Positions 26,216 to 36,336 are shown, numbered from the stretch's first letter. The stretch is 64,000 bases of DNA from Chitinophagaceae bacterium (GCA_016717285.1 JADKFU010000004.1:496001-560000); one strand, 5' to 3'. Notes: generated by a model from the letters alone, not told the origin. Translations and numbers: made by a program.

Positions 26216-27358
26216 TTATCCCGCTGCAACAACTGATTGCTGAAGCACTCTTTCATAAAAAGATTCATACAGCGGCAGAATTTTTTCAAGATCATATTTC
26301 TTTGCATGTTCCAGCGCCTGCATTTTGAATCGATTGTGCATTGCATCATCTGACAAAATAGTTACTGCGTTTTTTGCCATGTCTTCAATATCACCTACAT
26401 TGCTCATAAATCCCGTAACACCCTGCACCATAATTTCGGGAATACCACCGCCGTTGGTGGCAATCACAGGTACCTGGCAAGCCATTGCTTCTAATGCTGC
26501 CAACCCGAAGCTTTCGGTTTCCGAAGGCATCAAAAACAAATCACTCACAGCAAGCAACTCTTCCACCGGATCCTGCTTGCCGAGAAAGCGGACATCTTCA
26601 CTTATATTCAGATCGCGACAAAGTATCTCCAGGTTCTGACGTTCTGGTCCATCACCTACAAGCAACAATTTACTCGGGATCAATTCGCACACTTTCTGAA
26701 AGATCATCACCACATCCTGAGTGCGTTTTACTTTCCGGAAGTTGGATGTATGAATCAGAATCTTTTCATCATTCGGCGCAATGGCTTTTTTGAAATGCTC
26801 TTTCTTCGCTTTGCGAAAACGGTTGAGATCTACAAAATTGGGAATCACTTCAATATGGGTAGTGATCTTAAAATTATGGTAGGTCTGATTTTTCAGGTCT
26901 TCTGAAACTGCCGTCACACCATCTGATTGATTGATGGAGAATGTAACTACCGGCGCATACGTTGGATCTTTTCCAACAAGTGTGATGTCCGTTCCATGCA
27001 AGGTGGTGATGTAAGGAAGGTCAATTCCCTGTGTCTTTAAAATCTGTTTCGCCATGTAGGCCGTGGCAGCGTGTGGAATGGCATAGTGCACATGCAACAG
27101 GTCAAGCTGTTCAAACTTAGCCACATCCACAATCTTGCTCGAAAGTGCTGTTTCATAAGGTGCGCGCTCAAACAAAGGATAGTCGGCAAAACTTACCTCA
27201 TGGTAAAAAACATTTTCTACAAATGAATCGAGCCGCGCCGGTGAACGGTAGGTGATGAAATGTATTTTATGTCCTTTCTGTGCAAGTGCTTTGCCGAGCT
27301 CTGTAGCTACTACGCCACTTCCTCCATACGTTGGATAACAGACGATTCCGATCTTCAT
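26216..27358 (-). CDS. bshA: N-acetyl-alpha-D-glucosaminyl L-malate synthase BshA
   Basis: BshA joins GlcNAc from UDP-GlcNAc to L-malate in the first step of bacillithiol biosynthesis. The 380-residue GT4-type glycosyltransferase starts MKIGIVCYPTYGGSGVVATELG, the BshA signature, and contains HVHYAIPHAATAYMAKQIL, TTLHGTDITLVG, IPNFVDLNRF and the GT4 acceptor/donor segment PSETESFGLAALEAMACQVPVIATNGGGIPE. Length and motifs agree with the family. bshB and bshC are not in the window, which is usual because the genes are scattered. Bacillithiol is the main low-molecular-weight thiol of many Bacteroidota. Confidence 0.95.
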   Translation of the reverse strand: MKIGIVCYPTYGGSGVVATELGKALAQKGHKIHFITYRSPARLDSFVENVFYHEVSFADYPLFERAPYETALSSKIVDVAKFEQLDLLHVHYAIPHAATAYMAKQILKTQGIDLPYITTLHGTDITLVGKDPTYAPVVTFSINQSDGVTAVSEDLKNQTYHNFKITTHIEVIPNFVDLNRFRKAKKEHFKKAIAPNDEKILIHTSNFRKVKRTQDVVMIFQKVCELIPSKLLLVGDGPERQNLEILCRDLNISEDVRFLGKQDPVEELLAVSDLFLMPSETESFGLAALEAMACQVPVIATNGGGIPEIMVQGVTGFMSNVGDIEDMAKNAVTILSDDAMHNRFKMQALEHAKKYDLEKILPLYESFYERVLQQSVVAAG

Positions 27359-27643
27359 ATTTTAAAAAATGAGCGTTTAAAAATTAGTATGCAAATAAAA
27401 GTATGACAATGACGAATGAGCTTGCCTTTTTATTGCAGTGCAAAATACAACCGCAGACAACATAGAAAGTTAGTAAAAAGTTTAATGGGCCTGATAAATT
27501 TCAGTTTGCTGCTGACCTGCGCGACAATAAATTCAGAAATAATTTGCCATGTAATTACGGAAATGCACAGAAGAATAAAATAAAGATGTTTTGTCTATTT
27601 TTATACAGACATTCCTTTTTTAATCTCAACTATCCGATTTTAT

Positions 27644-28951
27644 ATGCCATCACGCCGTAGTTTTATCAAACACTCAGGTGCTGCATTACTTGCTACAGCA
27701 AGTGTTCCGGCCTTTTCATCTAAAGTAACCATCAGCGAAATCGAAGCTGCAGCAAAACCGAAAGCGCATTTGTCCGCTGCTGCATTTGCGATGGAGGAAG
27801 ATTTCTGGTCCATGATCCGCGAGGCATATTCTGTTTCTCCGGCCATCATCAACCTGAACAATGGCGGCGTTAGTCCGCAAACCATGCACGTGCAGGAGAT
27901 GCAATACAAATACATTCAGATGAGCAATGAAGCACCGAGCTATTATATGTGGCATGTGCTCGACCAGGGCCGCGAACCTTTGCGACTAAAATTAGCGGAC
28001 CTCGCAGGATGCAGCGCTGAAGAAATAGCGATCAACCGCAATGCAACGGAAGCATTGGAAACCGTCATTTTCGGACTTAACCTGAAAGCCGGCGATGAAG
28101 TGATTCTCACCAAACAGGATTATCCCAACATGGTGCATGCATGGGAACAACGTGAAAAGCGCGACGGCATCAAACTCGTATGGCTCAATCTTGAAGTGCC
28201 AAAAGAAGACGATGATTATTTCGTCTCACAATTTTCCAATGCGGTTACTGATAAAACAAAAGTAGTGCACGTAACACACATGATCAATTGGATGGGACAG
28301 ATTCAGCCGGTGAAAAAAATTTCAGATGCCGTGAAGAAAAAAAATCCGGCGATTGAAGTGATCTCCGACTCTGCTCACACCTTCGCGCATTTTGACTATA
28401 AGATTCCTGAACTCGGCTGCGATTACTGGGGTACGAGTCTGCACAAGTGGTTGTGTGCTCCTTTCGGTACCGGTTTGTTGTGGGTGAAGAAAGAAAAAAT
28501 CCCTTCTATCTGGCCGCTGTTTGCGAATGGCGATCCGCAAAGTGCTGACATCAAAAAGTTTGAAGCCCAGGGCACGCGTTCTTTTCCCGCTGAACAGGCA
28601 ATAGGATACGCGCTTGATTTTCACAATGCCATTGGATCACAACGCAAAGAAGCACGGCTTCGCTACCTTAAAAATTACTGGGCAGAAAAAGCGAAAGATA
28701 TTCCCAAAGTGAAGCTGCACACTTCCCTGAAAGATGCTTTTTCCTGTGCCATCTGCGGCGTTTCTGTAGACGGAATTACAACAGCAGCGTTAGCGGATTT
28801 TCTTTTTGCCCGTTATAAAATCCACACTGTAAATATTGAATGGGAAAATATCAAATGCGTGCGCGTTACACCAAATGTGTACACTTCGTTGAAAGAACTT
28901 GATAAACTGGTGAGTGCTTTGGCATATGTGTCGGTCAATGGCGTGAAATAA
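27644..28951 (+). CDS. Tat-exported class V aminotransferase-fold PLP enzyme
   Basis: This 435-residue protein begins with a twin-arginine signal (SRRSFIKHSGAALLATA), so it is probably exported folded to the periplasm. The mature part is a class V aminotransferase-fold enzyme related to isopenicillin-N epimerase: NLNNGGVSPQ, INRNATEALETVIFGL, DSAHTFAHFD with the PLP aspartate, and TSLHKWLCAPFGTGLLW with K268 as the likely Schiff-base lysine. The reaction is unknown; relatives include epimerases, desulfurases and lyases. It is monocistronic by spacing. PLP enzymes exported by Tat are seen repeatedly in this family. Confidence 0.9.
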   Translation: MPSRRSFIKHSGAALLATASVPAFSSKVTISEIEAAAKPKAHLSAAAFAMEEDFWSMIREAYSVSPAIINLNNGGVSPQTMHVQEMQYKYIQMSNEAPSYYMWHVLDQGREPLRLKLADLAGCSAEEIAINRNATEALETVIFGLNLKAGDEVILTKQDYPNMVHAWEQREKRDGIKLVWLNLEVPKEDDDYFVSQFSNAVTDKTKVVHVTHMINWMGQIQPVKKISDAVKKKNPAIEVISDSAHTFAHFDYKIPELGCDYWGTSLHKWLCAPFGTGLLWVKKEKIPSIWPLFANGDPQSADIKKFEAQGTRSFPAEQAIGYALDFHNAIGSQRKEARLRYLKNYWAEKAKDIPKVKLHTSLKDAFSCAICGVSVDGITTAALADFLFARYKIHTVNIEWENIKCVRVTPNVYTSLKELDKLVSALAYVSVNGVK

Positions 28952-29193
28952 TGAGCATTGCGAATTCAAATTAGAAATTGATAGTTGTTCGAAATATATA
29001 CGCACTAGGGTGAGAACGGGGATTCCAAAACATTAATTCCTTGAGGCCCGAAGACAATTTTGTAGTTGTTCAAAGTTTGGTTCTCCACAACAACATTTGT
29101 GGTGAAAATCGCCACCTTCACCAAGCGCCAAAACGTTAACACCCATCGCAGCAAAACCATCCGACAAACAGCTATCAAAACCCCAATTCCAAT

Positions 29194-30291
29194 TTGAACA
29201 ATGAGAAAAAATTTCTTGCAAATGCAAGTTTTACTTTCCTGGCAATACTGCTTTTGAGTGCTGCCTGCAACGGACCCGTTAAAAAAAATTTACCAACAGA
29301 AAAGGAACATCCAAAACTTGTAAAAACTATTGGCGATCCCGGCTATGGCAATGTTCAATGTAGTATGCAAGACAGAGAAGGTAACCTTTGGTTCGGAACC
29401 ACACAAAATGGTCTTTATAAATATGACGGGAAATCGTTCCGTCGATTTTTGACGGCTGACGGACTCAACAGTAATAATATTTATTCCCTTTTGGAAGATA
29501 AAGATGGTAAAATTTGGATAGGTACCGTGGCGGGCCTTTGTCTGTATGATGGTAAAACATTTACGGAAATGCGGATTCCGTTGCCAAAAAACCTGCCGCC
29601 CAACAAGAATGAAAACTATCGCGACTCTCATTGGGTTTATAGCATCATACAGGCGAAAAGCGGAAAACTATGGTTCGCAACAATAGATGGTGTTTATATA
29701 TACGATGGCAAATCATTTACACCGTTTATAATTGATAAGGCCGCAAATGGAGTTTTGACCGCTAACGATAAGGCGGAACGTATTTTAGAAGATGATGCCG
29801 GTAACATTTGGTTTGGTGGTAGAACCAACGAAGGCGTTTTCCGTTATGATGGTAAATCTATAACCAACTTTAAACTGGAGGAATTATTTCAAAATGGACC
29901 AAAGCCAAAAGCGCATAATTGGGCCTGGCCGCAAGTGCAAGACAAAAACGGGAATATTTGGTTCAGCAATTGGGGAGGAGCTTACCGGTATGATGGCAAG
30001 TCATTTACAAGCTTTACAAACAAAGATGGCTTGACCGGTGAAGTAATGCGAATTATAGAAGACAACAACGGAACCATTTGGTTGGGTGGTGACGGAATCA
30101 GCCGCTACAATGGAAACTCTTTCACCCGATTTACAACTAAAGACGGATTGGCCAATCCGGGGGTTTGGTCTATTTTGGAAGATAAAACCGGAAATCTTTG
30201 GGTGGGCACGAGAGGAACAGGTCTCTACCTTTATGATGGAAAAACATTTATTGCTTATTCGGAATATCAACACCAGCCAGCAATGAACTAG
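29194..30291 (+). CDS. lipoprotein with two-component-regulator propeller repeats
   Basis: This 365-residue protein carries about seven Reg_prop repeats of the form GNLWFGT--GL--YDGKSF--F---DGL, usually found in the sensor half of hybrid two-component regulators. Here they stand alone. The N-terminus is a lipoprotein signal (ASFTFLAILLLSAACNG, lipobox LSAAC, cysteine at 25). It is therefore likely a lipid-anchored beta-propeller binding protein in the periplasm or on the surface. The start codon used is TTG at 29194. An ATG at 29201 is in another frame that stops after 18 codons, so a sequencing frameshift or start-site error near 29200 is possible. Confidence 0.82.
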   Translation: MNNEKKFLANASFTFLAILLLSAACNGPVKKNLPTEKEHPKLVKTIGDPGYGNVQCSMQDREGNLWFGTTQNGLYKYDGKSFRRFLTADGLNSNNIYSLLEDKDGKIWIGTVAGLCLYDGKTFTEMRIPLPKNLPPNKNENYRDSHWVYSIIQAKSGKLWFATIDGVYIYDGKSFTPFIIDKAANGVLTANDKAERILEDDAGNIWFGGRTNEGVFRYDGKSITNFKLEELFQNGPKPKAHNWAWPQVQDKNGNIWFSNWGGAYRYDGKSFTSFTNKDGLTGEVMRIIEDNNGTIWLGGDGISRYNGNSFTRFTTKDGLANPGVWSILEDKTGNLWVGTRGTGLYLYDGKTFIAYSEYQHQPAMN

Positions 30292-30426
30292 CAAAGAAAA
30301 TCTCCAACAGATAAAAGTGAAACAAAAGCATCGAACTGCTAATTCAGGTTTCAAAGACAACGAAGCAAATTTCAAAAGCCCACTTTCAAAGTTCAAACAT
30401 TAACAGCATTTATTAACAGTCAGTTT

Positions 30427-30960
30427 ATGAATAGAAATGTTAAAACAAACCAAATCCGTTTCCACCTTTTTCTGTTAATTTTAATAACAACGTCAAGCAT
30501 GAAAGCACAAACATTGCAAACAGTTTCAAAGGTTGACCTGGATAAATATGCTGGCAAATGGTATGAAATTGCCTCATATCCCCAAAGATTTCAGAAAGGT
30601 TGTCATTGCACAACAGCCGAATATACATTAAGCGACAAAGGCTATGTGATTGTAGAAAACAGGTGTAATAAAGATAGTTTGAATGGCAAGCAATCATATA
30701 TAAAAGGCAAAGCGTTTGTGGAAAAAAATTCGGGCAACGCTAAATTGAAAGTGCAGTTCTTCTGGCCATTAAAGGGTAAATATTGGATCATTGATTTGGC
30801 TGATGATTATAGCTATGCCGTGGTAAGTCATCCCAACAGAAAATACCTCTGGATACTTTCAAGAACCTCAAAAATGAGTGATGAAATTTATAATCAGATT
30901 CTCCTAAGGCTTAAGGAAAAGCAATTTGATTTAACCAAACTGAAACTTACTCCTCAATAG
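30427..30960 (+). CDS. lipocalin family protein (Blc-like)
   Basis: This 177-residue exported protein has an N-terminal signal peptide (HLFLLILITTSSMKAQ) and the lipocalin start motif KYAGKWYEIASYPQRFQKGC with G43-x-W45. Later family motifs are YIKGKAFVEKNSGNAKLKVQFFWPLKGKYWIIDLADDYSYAVVSHPNRKYLWILSRT. It matches bacterial lipocalin Blc, which binds lipids or lysophospholipids at the envelope. There is no lipobox cysteine after the signal region, so a soluble periplasmic form is likelier than the lipoprotein form of E. coli Blc. Confidence 0.93.
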   Translation: MNRNVKTNQIRFHLFLLILITTSSMKAQTLQTVSKVDLDKYAGKWYEIASYPQRFQKGCHCTTAEYTLSDKGYVIVENRCNKDSLNGKQSYIKGKAFVEKNSGNAKLKVQFFWPLKGKYWIIDLADDYSYAVVSHPNRKYLWILSRTSKMSDEIYNQILLRLKEKQFDLTKLKLTPQ

Positions 30961-31154
30961 TGATGACTGAACTTGAAAAACACCATAACCAGGAGATAAC
31001 ACGGGATTAGGTTTTGCTGTACATCACTCGTGTTAAAAGCAAAAAAAGTGATTTGTCACAATCGCTTTTAGAAATGAGGTGAAAACCCGAATAGTTGAAT
31101 CATTTGATTAAATACAGTGTCTTGCGTTTGCGCAGGAAATAAACAACATTGATT

Positions 31155-32741
31155 ATGACTAAAATGAGAAGACTCTTTTTTATGGCAGGTGTTGTATTTA
31201 TTATCTCCATCAACTACTCCATCGGGCAGATAACGTTTCAAAAAACCATTGGCGGAACGTCCGATGACGTTGCCAGTGCGGTTACGCAAACGGAGGATGG
31301 TGGATTTGTTATTTCAGGTTATACCCTCAGTTACGGTGCAGGCAACCTCGATGTATATCTAATCAAGACAAATTCAACTGGTGATACGCTTTGGACAAAA
31401 ACATTCGGGAAAGGATTAGATGACTATAGCTATAGCGTTCAACAAACTTTTGATGGAGGATATATTATTGCGGGTTATATAACCGGTGCAGGCAGTTTGG
31501 ATTTTTATTTAATCCGTACAGATGCTGACGGAGATACCATTTGGACAAAAACTTTTGGAGGAACAGGTCTGGATAAATTTTATTCAGTTCAACAAACTGC
31601 CGATGGCGGCTTTATCCTTGCCGCAACAACTACAAGTTTTGGTGCGGGTAGTTATGATATTTACTTAATGAAGACCAACCTCAACGGAGATCCACTTTGG
31701 ACGAAAACCTTTGGAGGAGCATCTAATGATGAAGCAAAGTCGGTTCAGGAAACTGCAGATGGTGGATATATCATTGCAGGAAAAACTTCAAGTTTCGGTG
31801 CAGGTAACGATGATGTTTATTTAATCAGGACCAATCCCAATGGAGATACGCTTTGGACAAAAACTTTTGGTGGTTCAGGATACGATAATGCTGTTTCAGT
31901 TCAACAAACCACTGATGCCGGCTATATCATTGCCGGAGCAACAGATGGTTTCGGTGCAGGTAATACAGATGCGTATTTAATCAAAAGTGATAGCATTGGA
32001 AATATACTTTGGACAAAAACATTTGGCGGAACAAATATGGATTATTATTCCTCTGTTCAGCAAACTGCTGATGGAGGATTTATTGTTTGTGGAGTAACCT
32101 CAAGCTTTGGTGCCGGTAATACGGATGTTTATTTAATCAGGGCAGATGCCAACGGAGATACGTTGTGGACAAGAACTGTTGGCGGAGCAAGTAATGATTT
32201 CAGCTCTTCCGTTCAACAAACTGCAGATCAAGGATATATTATTGCCGGAAAAACTAACAGTTTCGGTGCAGGCAATAGTGATATTTATTTGATCAGGGCC
32301 GATGCTTCTGGAAACGATGGTTGTTTCACTGGTAAGACTACAACTATTGTTAGCACTCCTTTATCACAGTCAACAAATCCACCAACTATTGTTACTTCTC
32401 CAAACACTATTGTAACCATTCCCGCAACAATGGTTGGCAGTGGAGGAATAATTACTACACCTTGCGCAACTGTCGGCATAAGTAAAATAACTTCAAATGA
32501 ATTATTTCTTATCTCGCCAAATCCATCGGCAGGTAATTTTACTATTTCCTTTGAAAGAATAATTAAGTCAGGCAATATCGTAATATTGAATAGCCTCGGA
32601 GAAAACGTTTTTACAAAAAATGTTTTAAATGAAGAAAAAAATGAAATCAATCTAATAAATATTTCAGAGGGAATTTATTTTGTGAAAGTGTTTGACGGAG
32701 AAACGCAATACTGTGAAAAAATAATTGTTGAACATAATTGA
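31155..32741 (+). CDS. secreted repeat protein with T9SS type A sorting domain
   Basis: This protein of about 528 residues has a signal peptide (RRLFFMAGVVFIISINYSIGQ), then seven tandem repeats of about 51 residues of the pattern TKTFGG--DD---SVQQT-DGGYIIAG-T-SFGAGN-DVYLIRT---GDTLW, probably a beta-propeller-like fold. A Thr-rich linker (residues about 390-440) leads to the sorting domain (LISPNPSAGNFTI to ISEGIYFVKVFDGETQYCEKIIVEHN). It is very similar in design to the WQNTIGG protein at 52416 and to the stub at 7047. A TTG at 31149 could also be used. The role is probably surface attachment or binding, but there is no direct evidence. Confidence 0.88.
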   Translation: MTKMRRLFFMAGVVFIISINYSIGQITFQKTIGGTSDDVASAVTQTEDGGFVISGYTLSYGAGNLDVYLIKTNSTGDTLWTKTFGKGLDDYSYSVQQTFDGGYIIAGYITGAGSLDFYLIRTDADGDTIWTKTFGGTGLDKFYSVQQTADGGFILAATTTSFGAGSYDIYLMKTNLNGDPLWTKTFGGASNDEAKSVQETADGGYIIAGKTSSFGAGNDDVYLIRTNPNGDTLWTKTFGGSGYDNAVSVQQTTDAGYIIAGATDGFGAGNTDAYLIKSDSIGNILWTKTFGGTNMDYYSSVQQTADGGFIVCGVTSSFGAGNTDVYLIRADANGDTLWTRTVGGASNDFSSSVQQTADQGYIIAGKTNSFGAGNSDIYLIRADASGNDGCFTGKTTTIVSTPLSQSTNPPTIVTSPNTIVTIPATMVGSGGIITTPCATVGISKITSNELFLISPNPSAGNFTISFERIIKSGNIVILNSLGENVFTKNVLNEEKNEINLINISEGIYFVKVFDGETQYCEKIIVEHN

Positions 32742-32834
32742 AACGGCACAGTAATATGAACACTTTAGCTCTTTCATTAACTGAAAGCACGAACTAATCA
32801 AAATGAAAAGTAAACCCTGTAGTACAACATATAA

Positions 32835-33314
32835 ATGGAAGCAAAATCGACAGATAGAAAGAGACTGCAACTCACAGAAAACGGAAAACAGTTAGGCGAA
32901 CTGATTTACGAAAGTTTGTTTGTACTTGAAGCTGAAATCAGGTTGGCAATTGGTGATGAGTATAAAATTAAACCGGTTGGTATTTTTCGAACAAGCATTA
33001 GCGTGACAAAAAAGGGAATTGAAATAGCAAACTTAAAAATGAACTGGCGCGGACATATTGTGTTTACTTTTCAGGACGAACAAGAATTCATTTTAAAAGC
33101 AAAAGGTACGTTCTTCAATAAATACATCATTGAAAACAAAGACGGAGAAAAACTGATTCAATTTGACCCTGCTTTTAATTGGAGCAAATTCGACTATAAT
33201 TACTCCATCACCTACGACAAAAAACCGCAAGACATTTTATTTGTTTTACTTGGTATCTATGCTTCAAATTATTTTATAGCTTCTATGTCAGGAGCTATGG
33301 CGGGCATGGCGTAA
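32835..33314 (+). CDS. hypothetical protein, unrecognised
   Basis: This 159-residue protein is not recognised. It has a charged, beta-rich N-terminal part (KRLQLTENGKQLGELIYES) with no signal peptide and a hydrophobic C-terminal segment (QDILFVLLGIYASNYFIASMSGAMAGMA), which could be a membrane anchor. The pattern of short strands (FTFQDEQEFILKAKGTFFNKYIIEN, GEKLIQFDPAF) loosely recalls LURP-one/scramblase-like folds, but I would not assign it. Lower-quality spacing to neighbours suggests an independent transcript. Confidence 0.6.
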   Translation: MEAKSTDRKRLQLTENGKQLGELIYESLFVLEAEIRLAIGDEYKIKPVGIFRTSISVTKKGIEIANLKMNWRGHIVFTFQDEQEFILKAKGTFFNKYIIENKDGEKLIQFDPAFNWSKFDYNYSITYDKKPQDILFVLLGIYASNYFIASMSGAMAGMA

Positions 33315-33456
33315 AATTTTAAATTATGGCTGATGAAGTACTTTATGTATATCCCTGATCTTTGTGAATGGATTTTCCGGGCATCGCAAAACACGAAAAC
33401 AGCAATGGACAAGGTAACGGACGAAAAATAACTCAATAAACTATTAAAAAAACAGT

Positions 33457-34179
33457 ATGAAACTTACAGGCAATAAAATTCTAATTACCGGTGGCGCAAG
33501 CGGAATCGGACTTGGCTTAACTGAGCGATTCATCAAAGAGAACAACCAGGTAATTATTTGCGGAAGACGAAAGTCCGTGCTTGAAGAAGTATCCGGAAAA
33601 TTTCCCGGGGTAATTACCAGGGTCTGTGATTTATCGCAGGAAGCGGAGAGAGTTGAGCTTTTTAACTGGATTTCAGAAAATCATGATGACCTGAATGTGC
33701 TTGTAAATAATGCCGGAATTCAAAACTGGATGAACATTTCAGATACGGATTTTTATCAGAAAGCAAAGGACGAAATCACCACAAATATTTTGGCACCGGT
33801 TCATTTGACAACCTTATTCACCAACTTACAATCCTTAGACACCATTATTAACGTGACCTCCGGTTTAGCGTTTGTGCAGTTATCAAAAGTGCCCGTCTAT
33901 TGCGCGACAAAAGCGTTTTTCCACTCCTTTACACTTTCTCTCAGGCATTTACTAAAAGCAAGAAACATTGAGGTAATAGAAATGATACCACCGGCCCTAA
34001 ACACTGACCTTGGCGGCAAAGGTTTACACGATGGACAACCATCAGTAAGTGATTTTGTAGAAACGGTCTTTCAGCAAATGAAGGAAGGCAAAGCTGAACT
34101 CACATTTGGTTTTAGTGAATTGATGTTGAATGCAACACCAGACACGATACATGCTACATTCAATAGAATGAATCTGTAA
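33457..34179 (+). CDS. SDR-family oxidoreductase (DltE-like)
   Basis: This 240-residue short-chain dehydrogenase has the cofactor motif TGGASGIG (residues 11-18), CDLS and NNAG (84-87), the catalytic YCATK (Y148, K152), and a preceding serine in NVTSG. The length and sequence style (MKLTGNKILITGGASGIGLGL) match the DltE-type uncharacterised oxidoreductases common in Bacteroidota. NAD(P) is the expected cofactor. Substrate unknown. A 277-bp stretch downstream shows no gene. Confidence 0.93.
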   Translation: MKLTGNKILITGGASGIGLGLTERFIKENNQVIICGRRKSVLEEVSGKFPGVITRVCDLSQEAERVELFNWISENHDDLNVLVNNAGIQNWMNISDTDFYQKAKDEITTNILAPVHLTTLFTNLQSLDTIINVTSGLAFVQLSKVPVYCATKAFFHSFTLSLRHLLKARNIEVIEMIPPALNTDLGGKGLHDGQPSVSDFVETVFQQMKEGKAELTFGFSELMLNATPDTIHATFNRMNL

Positions 34180-34410
34180 ACTGTTTCCGAAGGGCAGTGT
34201 CTCATCAAAAACTTATCACTTTACGACAAAAAAATGGAACTAAGCAGGGTTGGGTTTTCACAATTTCTTGCCGGAAAAAGATTCCTTAAAAAAAGTTAAC
34301 GATGTGCTTGTAATTGGTTACAGTATTTCCATGGGCCGGTTACCCATGAAAGGCTTGATGGAACTTATCAGCATGCATTAAAAATGAACCATTTCGCAAA
34401 TGGTTGTGCA

Positions 34411-35172
34411 TCATGCAACTGAAAAATAATGTTCCAGAAATACCCATGCATTGCTCAAAAATTCAAGCAGTTTTAAAACTATAACAGTATTAATTATCAA
34501 ATAAAAGGAAATGCGAAGCCACAACATTTTTTTCTTTTTATTCCTATATATATCAAAGCATACCCATACGGTATACGACAACGCAAGGGTAATTTGAAAA
34601 AGATAAAACTTCCAGTGAAGCACATTAATAGAAAAAATTAATCCTCCGATGATGTAACAAAGCACAAACAAAACATACGTGAATGAAAACGCATACATCG
34701 TAATCACGAGTGATTCAATATAGCTGTATGTCGGCCTGGCAAGAACAAAATAAAATACCGCTGCACTGAATGGGAAAGTAAAAATATAAAGCCAGGTGCC
34801 GTGTTTTATGAACACCTCGATACTTTCGATATTACTAAATGTCAACCCTTCCCGAATCACCGGATGAAAACCAAGTTTGGCGATCGCCAGTCGCTGAAAA
34901 ATTACCGATAGCGCTAACAGGATCAGGAAATAACCAACAGGTGAATGATATTTCCTGCGCTTGCCTGCTATGTATTCATCAAGCACTTTTCCCGGGTGAC
35001 TAAGTAGTTGAACCGTTGTTCCCAGAATACTTTTTTCTCCATGCGTAAGCGCATGAATAAATTCTTCACTGAAAGATTTCCAGGTAATTTTTCGCACGCC
35101 GGTGTCCTGTCCGCAGTTGGGACAGAATTTTTCAGTGACAATATTTCCACAATTGAGGCAGTGCTTTGTCAT
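34411..35172 (-). CDS. DUF3667 membrane protein with N-terminal zinc ribbon
   Basis: This 253-residue protein starts with a zinc ribbon (C5, C8, C17, C20 in CLNCGN and CPNCGQD), followed by the DUF3667 signature SFSEEFIHALTHGEKSILGTTVQLLSHPGKVLDEYIAGKRRKYHSPVGYFLIL. About five hydrophobic helices then occupy residues 75-245. The family is Bacteroidota-specific and of unknown function. A TATATTTG box (35178-35185, minus strand) lies right at the start and would give a leaderless or near-leaderless mRNA if used. Confidence 0.9.
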   Translation of the reverse strand: MTKHCLNCGNIVTEKFCPNCGQDTGVRKITWKSFSEEFIHALTHGEKSILGTTVQLLSHPGKVLDEYIAGKRRKYHSPVGYFLILLALSVIFQRLAIAKLGFHPVIREGLTFSNIESIEVFIKHGTWLYIFTFPFSAAVFYFVLARPTYSYIESLVITMYAFSFTYVLFVLCYIIGGLIFSINVLHWKFYLFQITLALSYTVWVCFDIYRNKKKKMLWLRISFYLIINTVIVLKLLEFLSNAWVFLEHYFSVA

Positions 35173-35316
35173 GCAAACAAATATAATTAGATTACATAAA
35201 TAAGAGATAGTAAGCTACGTGCAAATTTGCAGTTACTGTAGTACTAAAAGCACAACAATTCACCGACAAAAATCAGGGACGGACCGTGAAACTTGTTCAT
35301 CAGCAACATTGCTATT

Positions 35317-35345
35317 TTTGGTTCAGGGTTGGACTTTTAATTTTG
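35317..35345 (+). promoter_or_regulatory. Bacteroidota promoter (TTTG, 17 bases, TAATTTTG)
   Basis: TTTG at 35317-35320 and TAATTTTG at 35338-35345 with a 17-base spacer match the consensus well. It would drive the lipoprotein gene at 35459 with a leader of about 105 bases. Confidence 0.5.
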
Positions 35346-35458
35346 AACTTTAGCCGTTAACTTCAACTTTCTATTTAGCATTATCACCACACAGCACCAG
35401 TAATTGAATTCCTTGTCTTCGCAAATACCTGAACATTTCCGTTTCCAATCTAAACTTA

Positions 35459-36214
35459 ATGATGAAGCATCTAAAATTTACACTCCTTACAGTTCTGATC
35501 ATTAGCTGTGCAAAAGAAGATAGTATAGTTGCCATACATGGAACAAAGCTGATTTCAATCGCATACACTCAAAATAACCGCTACTGGCAGGAGAAATACA
35601 ATTACGATGAATATGGTGTCTTGAAATCATTTGAAGACCTCGACTCAACGGGGAGAAGGTATGAATTTGAATATGATAGCAACCTCATCAGAGAAATTAA
35701 AACCTTTAATATCATTGGAAACACGTTAATATTCAGAGATTCCATTCTCCGTGATTCAGAGGGAAGAATTCTGACAATCAATAAATATTCTAAAAAGTTG
35801 GAAGAGGTGCCCCTGACATGGATTTATGAATTTCAGTATGATAGCGAGGGTAAGTTATCAAAGAGACTAACCTATTTCAAGGTTATTGAGGCCTATACAA
35901 ATATTGACCAATATTATTGGGATGGAAATAATGTTGAAAAAGTGGAAAAATATGACGGAAACGGAGTATTGAATTCCGAATTTTTTTACGCTTATGACGA
36001 TCAATTAAATTATAAAAAGGAAATACCATCGTACATCACAGACCCTGTAAATTGGAGTGAAAGCAATATGCTTCAAGAAAGTTTTAATGACTATACCGGT
36101 TTAATAGATGCGATTTGCAATCCATGCAGTGTCACCTACAAATACAACTTAGATGGATTTCCTGTTGAAATTACCTATGAATGGGGCCAGAAATTGAGTC
36201 TTAGCTATGAGTAA
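35459..36214 (+). CDS. lipoprotein with YD-like repeats
   Basis: This 251-residue protein has a lipoprotein signal (MMKHLKFTLLTVLIISCAKEDS, lipobox cysteine at 17). The mature part carries several short YD-type units: KYNYDEYGVLKSFEDLDSTGRRYEFEYDS, YEFQYDSEGKLSKRLTYF and VTYKYNLDGFPVEITYEW. This is the pattern of RHS/DUF4595-like beta-wrapped proteins in Bacteroidota. It is too short for an Rhs toxin shell. It is probably a surface or periplasmic lipoprotein of unknown function. Confidence 0.75.
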   Translation: MMKHLKFTLLTVLIISCAKEDSIVAIHGTKLISIAYTQNNRYWQEKYNYDEYGVLKSFEDLDSTGRRYEFEYDSNLIREIKTFNIIGNTLIFRDSILRDSEGRILTINKYSKKLEEVPLTWIYEFQYDSEGKLSKRLTYFKVIEAYTNIDQYYWDGNNVEKVEKYDGNGVLNSEFFYAYDDQLNYKKEIPSYITDPVNWSESNMLQESFNDYTGLIDAICNPCSVTYKYNLDGFPVEITYEWGQKLSLSYE

Positions 36215-36336
36215 TAATCCGGAACAAAGACGATGAGACATGCCGGCAAAATGGAAGCCCCACTACCCCGAATCTTCGAAGCGAGGCCTCTATCGATCAC
36301 TATCCCTTATTCTAATTCCCAATTAAACAGGACTAT

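Noticed and set aside
29033..29227. Minus-strand frame of 64 residues before the propeller lipoprotein gene
   Set aside because: It overlaps the lipoprotein start, has unusual Cys/His content without a recognised zinc motif, and no promoter.
34180..34410. Possible small genes between the SDR and DUF3667 genes
   Set aside because: Only very short frames (about 17-22 codons) without motifs; nothing else convincing in the gap.
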